NCBI RefSeq assembly: GCF_900585905.1
Contig: NZ_UTVH01000024.1
Location: 95,627 to 159,626 of the forward strand
Length of the DNA stretch: 64,000 nt
From: Pseudomonas viridiflava
GTDB taxonomy: Bacteria; Pseudomonadota; Gammaproteobacteria; Pseudomonadales; Pseudomonadaceae
Direction: 5' to 3'
Part shown: piece by piece, positions 21,049-29,412 of the stretch
Numbering within the stretch: position 1 is the first letter of the stretch
How the letters are laid out: each line of letters begins with the position of its first letter
The notes under the pieces: generated by a model
Database searches by the model: none
The model's input: the letters and a program-made list of their open reading frames with translations, nothing else
What the model was told of the DNA's origin: nothing
Made by a program: the position numbers and the translations under genes

Positions 21049-21090
21049 TGCCTCACTCCCACCCAGTGGTAGCCAGCAAAAGGTGAAAAC

Positions 21091-22311
21091 GTGGAAGCAC
21101 ATTTGATGGAATGGCTGAACCTGAGCGTGCGCTGGGTTCACATGATTGTCGGTATCGCCTGGATCGGCGCCTCGTTTTACTTCGTCTGGCTGGAGAACAA
21201 CCTGAATCGGGCCAACCCGCGCGAGGGGCTGTCTGGCGATCTCTGGGCGATCCACGGTGGCGGGATTTACCACCTGGAAAAGTACAAGCTGGCGCCACCG
21301 ACCATGCCGGACAACCTGCACTGGTTCAAATGGGAGGCCTACTCCACCTGGCTATCCGGGGTGGCCATGCTGTGCCTGGTGTTCTACGCCAACCCGACGC
21401 TGTACCTGCTGGCGCCCGGCAGCAGCCTGAGCGGCCTGGAGGGGGTCGCGCTAGGGCTCGGCTCGCTACTCATTGGCTGGTTCGTCTACAGCCTGCTGTG
21501 CGATTCGGCGCTGGGCAAACGCCCGGGGCTGCTGGGGCTGGTGCTGTTCGTGCTGATCATCGCCGCCGCCTACGGTTTCAGCAAAGTGTTCAGCGGGCGC
21601 GGCGCTTACCTGCATGTGGGCGCCGTCCTCGGCACCCTCATGGTCGGCAACGTGTTTCGCGTCATCATGCCGGCCCAGCGCGCGCTGGTGGCCGCCATCG
21701 CCGAGAACCGCACGCCGGACCCATCGCTGCCCGCCAAAGGCTTGCTGCGCTCGCGGCACAATAACTACTTCACCCTGCCGGTGCTGTTCATCATGATCAG
21801 CAACCATTTCCCCAGCACCTACGGCAGCGCCTACAACTGGTTGATCCTGGCGGCCATCGGTGTGCTGGGCGTCTTGGTGCGGCATTACTTCAACACTCGG
21901 CACAACAGCCGCCAATTCGCCTGGGCGCTGCCGGTTGCCGCCCTCGGCATGATCTGCCTGGCTTACGTCACCGGCCCTGCGCCGCTACCTGTCGCAACGA
22001 CGGCTGCGCAGCCCGCACCTGAAGCTCATAGCGCAACGCCGGACCTGCACGTGAAGTTCGAGCAGGTCCACAGCGTGATCGCGCAACGCTGCACCGTATG
22101 CCATTCGGCCAAGCCGACCAGCGAACTCTTCAGCAGTGCGCCGGGGGGAATCATGTTCGACACGCCAGAGCAGATCAGGCAACTGGCGCCCCGCATTCAG
22201 GCCCAGACTGTCACCACACAGATCATGCCACTGGGCAACATCACCCAGATGACCCAGCAGGAGCGGGATCTGATCGCCGCCTGGATCGCCAGAGGCGCAC
22301 AGATCGACTGA
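21091..22311 (+). CDS. puuD: Membrane urate oxidase PuuD with cytochrome c domain
   Basis: PuuD oxidises urate to 5-hydroxyisourate in the inner membrane. The 406-residue protein starts at the GTG at 21091 (EAHLMEWLNLSVRWVHMIVG). It has about eight hydrophobic helices to residue 305, including WVHMIVGIAWIGASFYFVW, and a C-terminal cytochrome c domain with a haem site in CTVCHS (near residue 334). The membrane fold and the fused cytochrome are typical of the bacterial type distinct from cofactor-free uricase. No soluble uricase gene is present here, which fits. Confidence 0.94.
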   Translation: MEAHLMEWLNLSVRWVHMIVGIAWIGASFYFVWLENNLNRANPREGLSGDLWAIHGGGIYHLEKYKLAPPTMPDNLHWFKWEAYSTWLSGVAMLCLVFYANPTLYLLAPGSSLSGLEGVALGLGSLLIGWFVYSLLCDSALGKRPGLLGLVLFVLIIAAAYGFSKVFSGRGAYLHVGAVLGTLMVGNVFRVIMPAQRALVAAIAENRTPDPSLPAKGLLRSRHNNYFTLPVLFIMISNHFPSTYGSAYNWLILAAIGVLGVLVRHYFNTRHNSRQFAWALPVAALGMICLAYVTGPAPLPVATTAAQPAPEAHSATPDLHVKFEQVHSVIAQRCTVCHSAKPTSELFSSAPGGIMFDTPEQIRQLAPRIQAQTVTTQIMPLGNITQMTQQERDLIAAWIARGAQID

Positions 22312-22314
22312 AGC

Positions 22315-22390
22315 CGTGGGACCGGCTTCAGCCGGGAAGGCGTCAGTCCAGCTGCGGTCTCCGTTTCCCAGCCAAAGCCGGTACCGACGC
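22315..22390. repeat. REP-like inverted doublet of a second family
   Basis: GTGGGACCGGCTTCAGCCGG (from about 22316) is mirrored by a sequence near 22364-22388 containing TTCCCAGCCAAAGCCGGTAC. It differs from the elements at 5438 and 17145. The gap 22312-22734 holds this element and presumably the porin promoter; I see no gene in it. Confidence 0.6.
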
Positions 22391-22734
22391 CCCAACCCTG
22401 CCCTGTTATCGCCCTTCCCTGCCCCGTCCCGGAGCACTTGCACGAAATTTCCCCAGCCCATATCCTCCGCCGCCGCGGTGAAAGCTGTCGCGTGTGAACC
22501 GTAACGCAATCAACAACTTGCTGACGGACCGCGCAATCGTAGGTTTTCTGATTAAACGTCTCACTCGGCTGCTCATGCAGCAGCCGACAGCACTTTCGTG
22601 CGCCTGATTCACGGCATTGGCGCACCTCTTGCTATGTAGACAAAGTTGACCAGACAGACATGTTTTCAAGCGCGCAAAAGTGCCTGCCAAAAGAGCACTT
22701 ATAAAACCAGATCGAGTATTCAGGGGAGCAATGT

Positions 22735-23520
22735 ATGAAGCGTATTATTTCCAGCGCGGTGGTCGCCGGAGGCTTGTTGGCGTCCGGCCAAAGCATGGCC
22801 GAGGGATTGCTGCAATGGCAGAGCAACAGCCTGTCTTACCTCAACGGTCGCGACTTCACGGTCAACCCGTCGAACCAGCAGACTTTCACCTTTGAACACG
22901 CGGACGGTTGGAAGTACGGCGATAACTTCGTGTTCATCGACAAGATTTTCTACAACGGCAAAGCCGACGCCACCAACGGCGACAACACGTATTACGGCGA
23001 GATTTCCCCGCGCCTGTCCATGGGCAAGATCTTCGGCCAGAAAATCGAATTCGGCCCCATCTCCGACGTGCTGATCGCCGCCACCTATGAGTTTGGCGAA
23101 GGCGACAACGAGTCCTACCTGATAGGCCCGGCCGTTGACCTGAAGATCCCGGGCTTCGATTACTTCCAGCTCAACTTCTATAAGCGCTACACCGACGGCC
23201 ATCGCGCAGGCTATGGCGCCTGGCAGATCACCCCGGTCTGGTCCTATACCCTCCCGGTGGGCAAGTCAGACATCCTGATTGACGGCTTCATCGACTGGGT
23301 CGTGGACAACAAGTCCGACTCCAACGGTGAATACAAATCCAACGTGCACATCAACCCGCAAATCAAATACGACCTGGGCAAAGCCATTAACCTGCCTGAT
23401 CGTCAGCTGTATGTGGGTATCGAATATGATTACTGGTCAGATAAATATGGCATCGAAGACACCCAGTTCTTCGACACCAACCAGAATACCGCCAGTTTGC
23501 TGGTGAAGGTCTTCTTCTGA
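22735..23520 (+). CDS. Tsx-like nucleoside-specific outer membrane channel
   Basis: The 261-residue protein has a signal peptide (about residues 1-22, cut after SMA in GQSMAEGLL) and alternating beta-strand sequence ending in VKVFF with a C-terminal Phe, as in outer-membrane barrels. WQSNSLSYLNGRDF, FTFEHADGWKYGDNFVFID and YWSDKYGI are characteristic of the Tsx/OmpK nucleoside-channel family. Its place after puuD suggests uptake of nucleosides or purines for the pathway. A hairpin follows the stop. Confidence 0.88.
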   Translation: MKRIISSAVVAGGLLASGQSMAEGLLQWQSNSLSYLNGRDFTVNPSNQQTFTFEHADGWKYGDNFVFIDKIFYNGKADATNGDNTYYGEISPRLSMGKIFGQKIEFGPISDVLIAATYEFGEGDNESYLIGPAVDLKIPGFDYFQLNFYKRYTDGHRAGYGAWQITPVWSYTLPVGKSDILIDGFIDWVVDNKSDSNGEYKSNVHINPQIKYDLGKAINLPDRQLYVGIEYDYWSDKYGIEDTQFFDTNQNTASLLVKVFF

Positions 23521-23528
23521 TCGAAGTC

Positions 23529-23555
23529 GGCGAGGTGTGCCCAGGCACCCTCGCC
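23529..23555 (+). terminator. Terminator-like hairpin after the porin gene
   Basis: GGCGAGGTGTGCC and GGCACCCTCGCC form a stem with one bulged base, starting nine bases after the stop. Only TT follows, so it may work with Rho or as an mRNA 3' stabiliser. Confidence 0.45.
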
Positions 23556-23625
23556 TTGCGCCCCGCAGGCCGCATTATGGATTCAATGGGCAATCAAACG
23601 GCGCGGCGATGGAGCGCGCGTCTCT

Positions 23626-24051
23626 TTACCAACGCATGCCCTTGAATGGACTCCAGCCCTGCTCGCCTTTGATTTCCTTGAGGTAATAGGCATAGTTTGT
23701 AGCCACCCCGTAAATCACGTTAAACCCGAAACCCACCCCGAAATCTATTTGTTTCTGGTACGGAAAACCTGTCCATTCGATGATCAGATCGACCACGGTT
23801 GAAACCACGATGATCAACGCAATCAAGGTCAGATTTTTCTTCCAGAGCCCGAGCACGAACCAGTAAATCGGGCCAAAGAAAAACGCGATGACGTTCATGT
23901 TGATCTTTAGCTTCTGGTTAAACGGCAACTCGGCCAGGGCGGGCTTGTACGCGGGGGAATTGGGCGCGCCATGCAGATCAAAAAATGCGAAGCGCTGCTG
24001 CCACTTCTCACTGTATTTACTGCGGGGTTTTGCTTGCTCCAAGGTGTCCAT
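23626..24051 (-). CDS. DUF2628 membrane protein
   Basis: The 141-residue protein has a soluble N-terminus (RSKYSEKWQQRFAFFDLHG) and hydrophobic segments at about 53-70 (INMNVIAFFFGPIYWFVLGLW) and 72-90 (LTLIALIIVVSTVVDLII). The FFFGPIYWFVLGLWKK motif is typical of DUF2628 proteins, whose role is unknown. It lies 57 bases downstream of tssA on the same strand and might be read with the secretion operon, although the family is also found elsewhere. Confidence 0.75.
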   Translation of the reverse strand: MDTLEQAKPRSKYSEKWQQRFAFFDLHGAPNSPAYKPALAELPFNQKLKINMNVIAFFFGPIYWFVLGLWKKNLTLIALIIVVSTVVDLIIEWTGFPYQKQIDFGVGFGFNVIYGVATNYAYYLKEIKGEQGWSPFKGMRW

Positions 24052-24107
24052 GGTTTAGTCCTTTAATAGCGTTTTATGGGTGGATTGGGAAAATTCGGTG
24101 AGCTTTA

Positions 24108-25205
24108 TCAAGCCTTCGGCTCTTTGGTCCCCAGCACGTCACGAATACTGTCCACAACGTTACTGTCCTTGATCACGTCGTTCAGCCAGCCTTCGAGCGG
24201 CATGTTGCCCCACTTGATCGCGCGTTCGATCAGGTAGGGGACCGGGCTCTGTGGCTCAGTATTCTTGAAGAATTGGGCAACGCTGGCGAGCATGGTGAAG
24301 GCTTCTTCGCGCGTTGCGGGCGTGGTGCGCAGTGCGGCTGGCGGCGAGTCCTGGTTGATGGCGGTCATGACTGCACCTGCTGGTGGGGCCGCTGTAATGT
24401 CAGCATCGGGCGTCGGCGCTGCCACGGTTGCAGGCGCGAGTTCTATGCCTCTGTCCTTGAGCAGTTTTTCAACCAGTTGCCCGGCACGTGACAGCACCTC
24501 GTTGAGCGTTGCAAAACTTGGCGAGTCGCGTCCGAACAGCGTATCGGCGGTTGCCTGCAGCTGCTGGCAGGCTTTGAGGCTGGCTTCCACTTCGGCAGCC
24601 TTGAGGCGCAAGTGATCCGAGTCCGTCAGCACGACTGAGCGCTGGAAGATCTCCGCGTTGATTTTGCCTTCCTCTACGGCGACCATCATCGCCTTGGGGT
24701 TTTGCAGGGCCAGGTTCTCGACGTGACGGGACTCGTCATAGCGCAGCAGGCCGAAGTTGTCGCCTTGCGTGATAGGCAAGCCGCCGACGACGTCGGTCAG
24801 TGCAGTCTTGAGCCATGTCAGGCGTGCCGAGCGCTCTTCTACACCCTCTTCCAGAGAGGGAAACAGGTCGGCCCAGAAGTTTTGCAGAATTCGTTGGGTC
24901 AGCGTCAGCCCGAAGGTGATACCGACAAAATGATATCGATGCGCCAATGCTTCACTGAGCCAGGCGACGAGCATCAGGTCTTTGCTTTGTTTCGCGATGC
25001 CCTGGGCTGCCAATGTAATGGTCAGGTCCCAATCAGATGACTTCAGATCAGTCTGCCAATCACCTTGCGTCAGATAATCAGGGTCTGCCCGACGCGCTTC
25101 TTTGACCTGATCAAACAGGGTGGAAAAACTGAGATCTTCACCACTGCCTCCGTTAATGGGCGCGGTCAGATCGGTCAGCGAGAGGTCATTGAGAAATTCA
25201 GACAT
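24108..25205 (-). CDS. tssA: Type VI secretion protein TssA
   Basis: TssA caps or primes the baseplate and the growing sheath. The 365-residue protein has the ImpA N-terminal domain: ISSG-like INGGSGEDLSFSTLFDQVKEARR, then the paired QGDWQTDLKSSDWDLTITLAAQGIAKQSKDL, and a C-terminal region with PATREEAFTMLASVAQFFKNTEPQSPVPYLIERA. It lies after hcp, beyond a strong terminator, so its expression may be lower than that of hcp or come from readthrough. Confidence 0.92.
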   Translation of the reverse strand: MSEFLNDLSLTDLTAPINGGSGEDLSFSTLFDQVKEARRADPDYLTQGDWQTDLKSSDWDLTITLAAQGIAKQSKDLMLVAWLSEALAHRYHFVGITFGLTLTQRILQNFWADLFPSLEEGVEERSARLTWLKTALTDVVGGLPITQGDNFGLLRYDESRHVENLALQNPKAMMVAVEEGKINAEIFQRSVVLTDSDHLRLKAAEVEASLKACQQLQATADTLFGRDSPSFATLNEVLSRAGQLVEKLLKDRGIELAPATVAAPTPDADITAAPPAGAVMTAINQDSPPAALRTTPATREEAFTMLASVAQFFKNTEPQSPVPYLIERAIKWGNMPLEGWLNDVIKDSNVVDSIRDVLGTKEPKA

Positions 25206-25223
25206 AGCGCACTCTGATCAAGT

Positions 25224-25256
25224 AAAAAAAACGTCGTGCCGCAGGATGGCACGACG
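25224..25256 (-). terminator. Strong Rho-independent terminator between hcp and tssA
   Basis: On the minus strand a perfect nine-base stem (CGTCGTGCC-atcctgc-GGCACGACG) is followed by eight T. It lies about 40 bases after the hcp stop and just before tssA, so it would end most hcp transcripts, fitting the high expression usual for hcp. Confidence 0.85.
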
Positions 25257-25296
25257 CTGAGTGAGGGCCGCGTGCGCGGCCCTGTATCGCCAAAAT

Positions 25297-25815
25297 TTAA
25301 GCGAATACTTTGTTGGCAGTCCGATCCCAGCCACCGGTGACGTTACCGCCGCCCTGGCCATCTGCACGGCTTTGTTGGGTGTAGGTGGTTTTGATACGCG
25401 CGAAGTTGAAGCTGATTTCTTCAATCGGCAGATCGCCTACAGCCTTGTCTTCGCCCTTCTCGCTACCGCCTGCAAGGGCCTTGACGGAAGAAACCACAAC
25501 TTCTTCCAGGTTGATGGTGAGGTAAGTCACCTTGTCGCCACCGGCACGGTTCACATTCAACTGAATCTTGGCGATGTGAGTACCTTTGCAGCACGCTTCG
25601 AACAGCTTCGCGGAAGCCTTGTCGACCGACTTGCGAATGGTGAAATCGCTCAGCGCAACGCGCTCGGAAGAAGCGCCGCCCGAAGAGCTGGCAGTGGCAG
25701 AAGTGGCCTGGGTTGCGCCGTACTCGTAGCCCAGCACTTCGATCCAGTCCTTGTGCTTATCGTCCAGTACTTCACCCGGAATGCCGTCGATCTGGATATA
25801 TGCGTCAAATGCCAT
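25297..25815 (-). CDS. hcp: Type VI secretion tube protein Hcp
   Basis: Hcp forms the hexameric rings of the injected tube. The 172-residue protein starts MAFDAYIQIDGIPGEVLDDKHK and has the Hcp hallmarks EVLGYEYGATQ, a Ser-rich loop, SDFTIRKSVDKASAKLFEACCKGTHI and INLEEVVVSSV, then EEISFNFARIKTTYTQQ. It is the HSI-type of about 170 residues with no extension. A long leader of about 150 bases (25816-25965) separates it from the upstream gene, and a strong terminator follows. Confidence 0.96.
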   Translation of the reverse strand: MAFDAYIQIDGIPGEVLDDKHKDWIEVLGYEYGATQATSATASSSGGASSERVALSDFTIRKSVDKASAKLFEACCKGTHIAKIQLNVNRAGGDKVTYLTINLEEVVVSSVKALAGGSEKGEDKAVGDLPIEEISFNFARIKTTYTQQSRADGQGGGNVTGGWDRTANKVFA

Positions 25816-25965
25816 TTTCTGTATCTCCTTTTCATTGAAGGCCAGCCCTGCGAACAGGACATGACCCTTTTGATTAACCTGCCTGAAAACGATCAGGAAG
25901 GTTTCTTACTGCTACCCCGGCCCAACATTCAGGCCCAGGCTTCAGTATCTTGCGGGCGCGTCGCG

Positions 25966-28464
25966 TCAGTTGCTCGCGCGCACTTCGATTTCTACTCGCC
26001 TGTTAGGCTCCAGACACTTGATCAACTGAGCTCTGGGTTGCTGCATATCGCATTTGACCAACGGCTTCTCGCTGCCCTCGCCGACCACATCAACCAGCTC
26101 GGCAGGTAGCCCCTTGCCCACCAGATAGGTCTTGATGGTTTGAGCCCGCTGTTTGGACACCTGCAGGTTACCTTGCGGGTCACCGATCTGATCCGCATGG
26201 CCAGCAATAATGATCTTGCCGACATTGGGCGTGCTCAACAACTTGCCGGCAATGGCGCTCAGCTGACTCTGGCCCTCGCTCTTCAGACTCTGGAAGTCGG
26301 CTCGGCCAAAGGCAAACAGGGTGTCTGATTCCAGTGTGATGGTCTCGATCGAGCGCAACGACTGGGTGAGCAGGCTGTTGATGTAATTGCGGGTGCTGGA
26401 GGTCAGAAACGCATTGTCGAGGATGCGAGGTACATCCTCTTCATGAATCTGATCACTGTAGAAGTTGATCTGCCGACTTGCGTACTCATAGTCCTGATTG
26501 CTGTTCTCGGCAGCACTGCCGGTCATGGCATGGCCGGTCTGGCGGGCAATGGCGGGATACCAGTAGTCAGGTATTTTAGCTTTCAGGAATGCAGGGTCTG
26601 CTTTTTCACGCTGCGAACGTGACAGCATCACGTAAGTGTCGAGCGTCGCCTTGCCGAAGTTGGCAATCGACTGCGCCCGGTTGTCCGCAGGCAAGGCTTT
26701 GGGTTCCACGCTGTCGACCCCGGTGACGGGTGCCAGATCTCTGGAGTTGCGCTGATAAACCTTGATGGTGGTCAGCAGATACAGTGAGCGGGTCAGGTTG
26801 TCCGCTGTCGGCTTGAGCATGACTGTTTCCAGTCGGGCGAAATAAGGCACGCGCAGCAGCGGCTCGATGGCGTAGCCCTGGTAAAGCCCGGCCCGCATGC
26901 GCAACGGCACACCTTCGTCATGGTGACGCTTGTAGTAATGCTCGGTCCAGAAACGCAGGCGATCCAGAGTCTGCCACTGCGTAAACGGGTTGTTGGCAGC
27001 GCTGTCCTGTTGCTCCGCCTGGGCCAGCTCGCTGGCAATGGACTGAATTGTCTTGACGTTGTTCCAGTAAGACCAACCCCACACACTGCACAGCAAAAGC
27101 GCAGCCGCAGCGACGCCTCCGATCCAGGCTGCCTTGCGACGCCGCTCCCGGTGGTTGGTGGTGTACAGCGCGACCAGATGCTGGTCGGGAATGATGACCT
27201 TGCGAAACAGGCTGTGGATAAACAGCGGACGCTGTTGCGCGATACCAGCAGCGCTTTCGTGCTCGCCCTGCAGCGCGAACCGTTCGGTCACTTGCCGGGT
27301 ATGCCCGCCCATTTCAGGCTGGTCGGCATCCAGCGCACTGGTGAAATAAAAGCCGCGCAGCAGCTCCGCATCCTGATAGGGATTGGCACGTAGCAGGGAG
27401 TCGACGAACAGCTGCAGACGTGGTTTGAGTGCCTCCAGCTCCAGCGGAAAACGATAAACCGCCGTATCCTGGCGCGTGATCTGAATATCCTGCAGAACCA
27501 GTTGATGCCCTGCCACCTGCTTCCAGTAGCTGACCAGCTCATCCATCGCGGCGCCGAAGCGCTGACCCCAGTCGGCCTGTTCGAAGCCTTTGTGAGAAAA
27601 CGTCTTGCCCATGACTTCGCCGCGGGCCACTTCGTCGAGTTGACGGTAGAACGGCGCGAAACCCGGCACCAGATCGCATTTGGTGAACACCAGATACACC
27701 GGCAGTCGTACTTCCAGCAGCGCATGGGTCTCCTGGATTCGCTCACGCAGGCGCTTGGCGATGCGCTCTTGATCCTCCAGAGAGCCCTGAAGAATGTCGT
27801 GAATGCTGACAGCAACGATCAAACCATTGAGCGGACGACGCTGACGATGCTGACGCAACAATTGCAGGAATGCCCGCCACTTGCCGGCCTCCTCCTGATC
27901 GTTCATGTAGCGCCCGGCGGTATCCAGCAGAACGGCTTCGGAACTGAAGAACCAGTCACAGTTGCGCGTACCACCCAGACCGGAAACGCGCGCGCCTTCC
28001 TGCTCGGCGTAGGGAAAGTTGAGGCCTGACTGATAGAGCATCGTGCTCTTGCCTGCCGCTGGCTGACCCACCACCAGATACCATGGCAGCGCGTACAAGG
28101 CGTCTTTGTCCTTGGCGCCACGCGGCTTGTTGCCATGCAGACGCTCAATACTCTGCAGCAGACGCTCACGCAGGAGGCTGACCTCCTCCCGGTCCGCAGG
28201 ACTAGCGTTGAGCACCGCCTGATCGGCATCCTCACGTAACAGGCCTTCAAGGTTGTGATGTGTGGATACGCCCCGATAAAGCAGCAGGACATAGCCAGCA
28301 GACAGCAGCACAAACACGCCAATACCCACGAGCAGGCTGTTGAAGGAGCCGAAATCAAATGCCAGCCCAATACCCCAGACAATGAAGAGGCTCATAAAGA
28401 ACAACACACCCAGGATGTAGGGTTGGTAGCGAAGAAAATAATATTTGATCTTGTTCATATTCAC
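25966..28464 (-). CDS. IcmF-like N-terminal domain fused to OmpA-like domain (T6SS)
   Basis: The 832-residue protein looks like a shortened TssM joined to a peptidoglycan-binding domain. It has two N-terminal membrane helices (about 13-57), a P-loop GQPAAGKST, a third membrane helix (about 445-468, AAWIGGVAAAALLLCSVWGW) and, from about residue 710, an OmpA/MotB domain with AGHADQIGDPQGNLQVSKQR and NRRVEIEV. The TssL here has no OmpA domain, so this protein probably supplies the cell-wall anchor of the membrane complex. A full TssM is also present. Start GTG 28464, overlapping tagF, or ATG 28458. Confidence 0.85.
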   Translation of the reverse strand: MNMNKIKYYFLRYQPYILGVLFFMSLFIVWGIGLAFDFGSFNSLLVGIGVFVLLSAGYVLLLYRGVSTHHNLEGLLREDADQAVLNASPADREEVSLLRERLLQSIERLHGNKPRGAKDKDALYALPWYLVVGQPAAGKSTMLYQSGLNFPYAEQEGARVSGLGGTRNCDWFFSSEAVLLDTAGRYMNDQEEAGKWRAFLQLLRQHRQRRPLNGLIVAVSIHDILQGSLEDQERIAKRLRERIQETHALLEVRLPVYLVFTKCDLVPGFAPFYRQLDEVARGEVMGKTFSHKGFEQADWGQRFGAAMDELVSYWKQVAGHQLVLQDIQITRQDTAVYRFPLELEALKPRLQLFVDSLLRANPYQDAELLRGFYFTSALDADQPEMGGHTRQVTERFALQGEHESAAGIAQQRPLFIHSLFRKVIIPDQHLVALYTTNHRERRRKAAWIGGVAAAALLLCSVWGWSYWNNVKTIQSIASELAQAEQQDSAANNPFTQWQTLDRLRFWTEHYYKRHHDEGVPLRMRAGLYQGYAIEPLLRVPYFARLETVMLKPTADNLTRSLYLLTTIKVYQRNSRDLAPVTGVDSVEPKALPADNRAQSIANFGKATLDTYVMLSRSQREKADPAFLKAKIPDYWYPAIARQTGHAMTGSAAENSNQDYEYASRQINFYSDQIHEEDVPRILDNAFLTSSTRNYINSLLTQSLRSIETITLESDTLFAFGRADFQSLKSEGQSQLSAIAGKLLSTPNVGKIIIAGHADQIGDPQGNLQVSKQRAQTIKTYLVGKGLPAELVDVVGEGSEKPLVKCDMQQPRAQLIKCLEPNRRVEIEVRASN

Positions 28465-29381
28465 TTCGAATCCAACGCATCGACAAACCGGTCGATAACT
28501 TCATAAAGGGGATGGTCACTGTCAGGAAAGACGTGCGCGTGATGATGCTCGTCGAATGCATCGAATGGCGCCAGCACGTCATAGCTTTCCGTGCGATCTG
28601 TAATGCCGGTCATCAGGCGATATCCATCTGTAGTGATGCGTGACGGAAAGCAAAGCAGTTTCGGACGCATGAAGTCGTCTATCAGGACGCTGACTTCGGG
28701 CGCTGCACGCGTGGCGGTCATGCGCGAAAACCAGTCGACCCAGAGGTCGGCCGTGGGATTTTTCAAACCGCGTTCGGCAGGCAACGGCAGCGATATGCCG
28801 ATGGGCTTCTGGATGCGCAGCTGTTTGCCCAGCGCATGCAGACGCGTGAACACGGCGTTGGTGACGAACTCCGGGTACGACCCTGCAAGCGAATTGGCAA
28901 TATCGCGCAGCGTAAAGTTCGCCATGAACCGGGTATGCACCCGGCGGAAAAGCTCGAAGTCCTGAACCTGTAAAGGGCGCAATGCCTTGATGCGATCAAA
29001 CAGCACCGCTGTGCTTTCGCCTTGCTGAGCCATGTAGAGCAACGGCTTGATCTGCCCGCTGAACAGTTCGCTCAGGGTGAACGGGTTCACCAGAACGCCC
29101 ACATCGCCGGCCTTGATCGTCTGGAAAATAAAGAACGGATAACGCCGCGCGCTTGAGTCTCGCGAGCTGATCAAACCGCCCAGCAACCAGTTGCCGCTGC
29201 GTGACTTGTAGCTGAAAAAACATACCGGCAACTTGTCGAAAAGATCACGCCAGTCTTCGCGGTGCTGCATCGCCGCCAGCGCTCCCTGCAACCAGGCGTC
29301 AAGCTCGCAGACTTCATCGCCGGCCCCGTGCAGGCTGACGAAGTCCGGGCTCGCGGGTATTTTCCCGAAGCAGCCGATCAT
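28461..29381 (-). CDS. tagF: Type VI secretion accessory protein TagF
   Basis: TagF (ImpM family, DUF2094) represses T6SS firing post-translationally in P. aeruginosa. The 306-residue protein starts MIGCFGKIPASPDFVSLHG, the family signature, followed by YFF-type core segments such as GNWLLGGLISSRDSSARRYPFFIF. The remaining 150 residues form a less conserved C-terminal half. Its stop overlaps the next gene by four bases and it lies 31 bases after tssM. Confidence 0.92.
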   Translation of the reverse strand: MIGCFGKIPASPDFVSLHGAGDEVCELDAWLQGALAAMQHREDWRDLFDKLPVCFFSYKSRSGNWLLGGLISSRDSSARRYPFFIFQTIKAGDVGVLVNPFTLSELFSGQIKPLLYMAQQGESTAVLFDRIKALRPLQVQDFELFRRVHTRFMANFTLRDIANSLAGSYPEFVTNAVFTRLHALGKQLRIQKPIGISLPLPAERGLKNPTADLWVDWFSRMTATRAAPEVSVLIDDFMRPKLLCFPSRITTDGYRLMTGITDRTESYDVLAPFDAFDEHHHAHVFPDSDHPLYEVIDRFVDALDSK

Positions 29382-29412
29382 CTACTGCGTCCCCTGTTCA
29401 CGTTGCGCATCA

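Noticed and set aside
21111..21764. 217-codon plus-strand frame inside puuD
   Set aside because: Out of frame with PuuD, which has membrane helices and a haem site; Arg/Gly/Pro-rich shadow.
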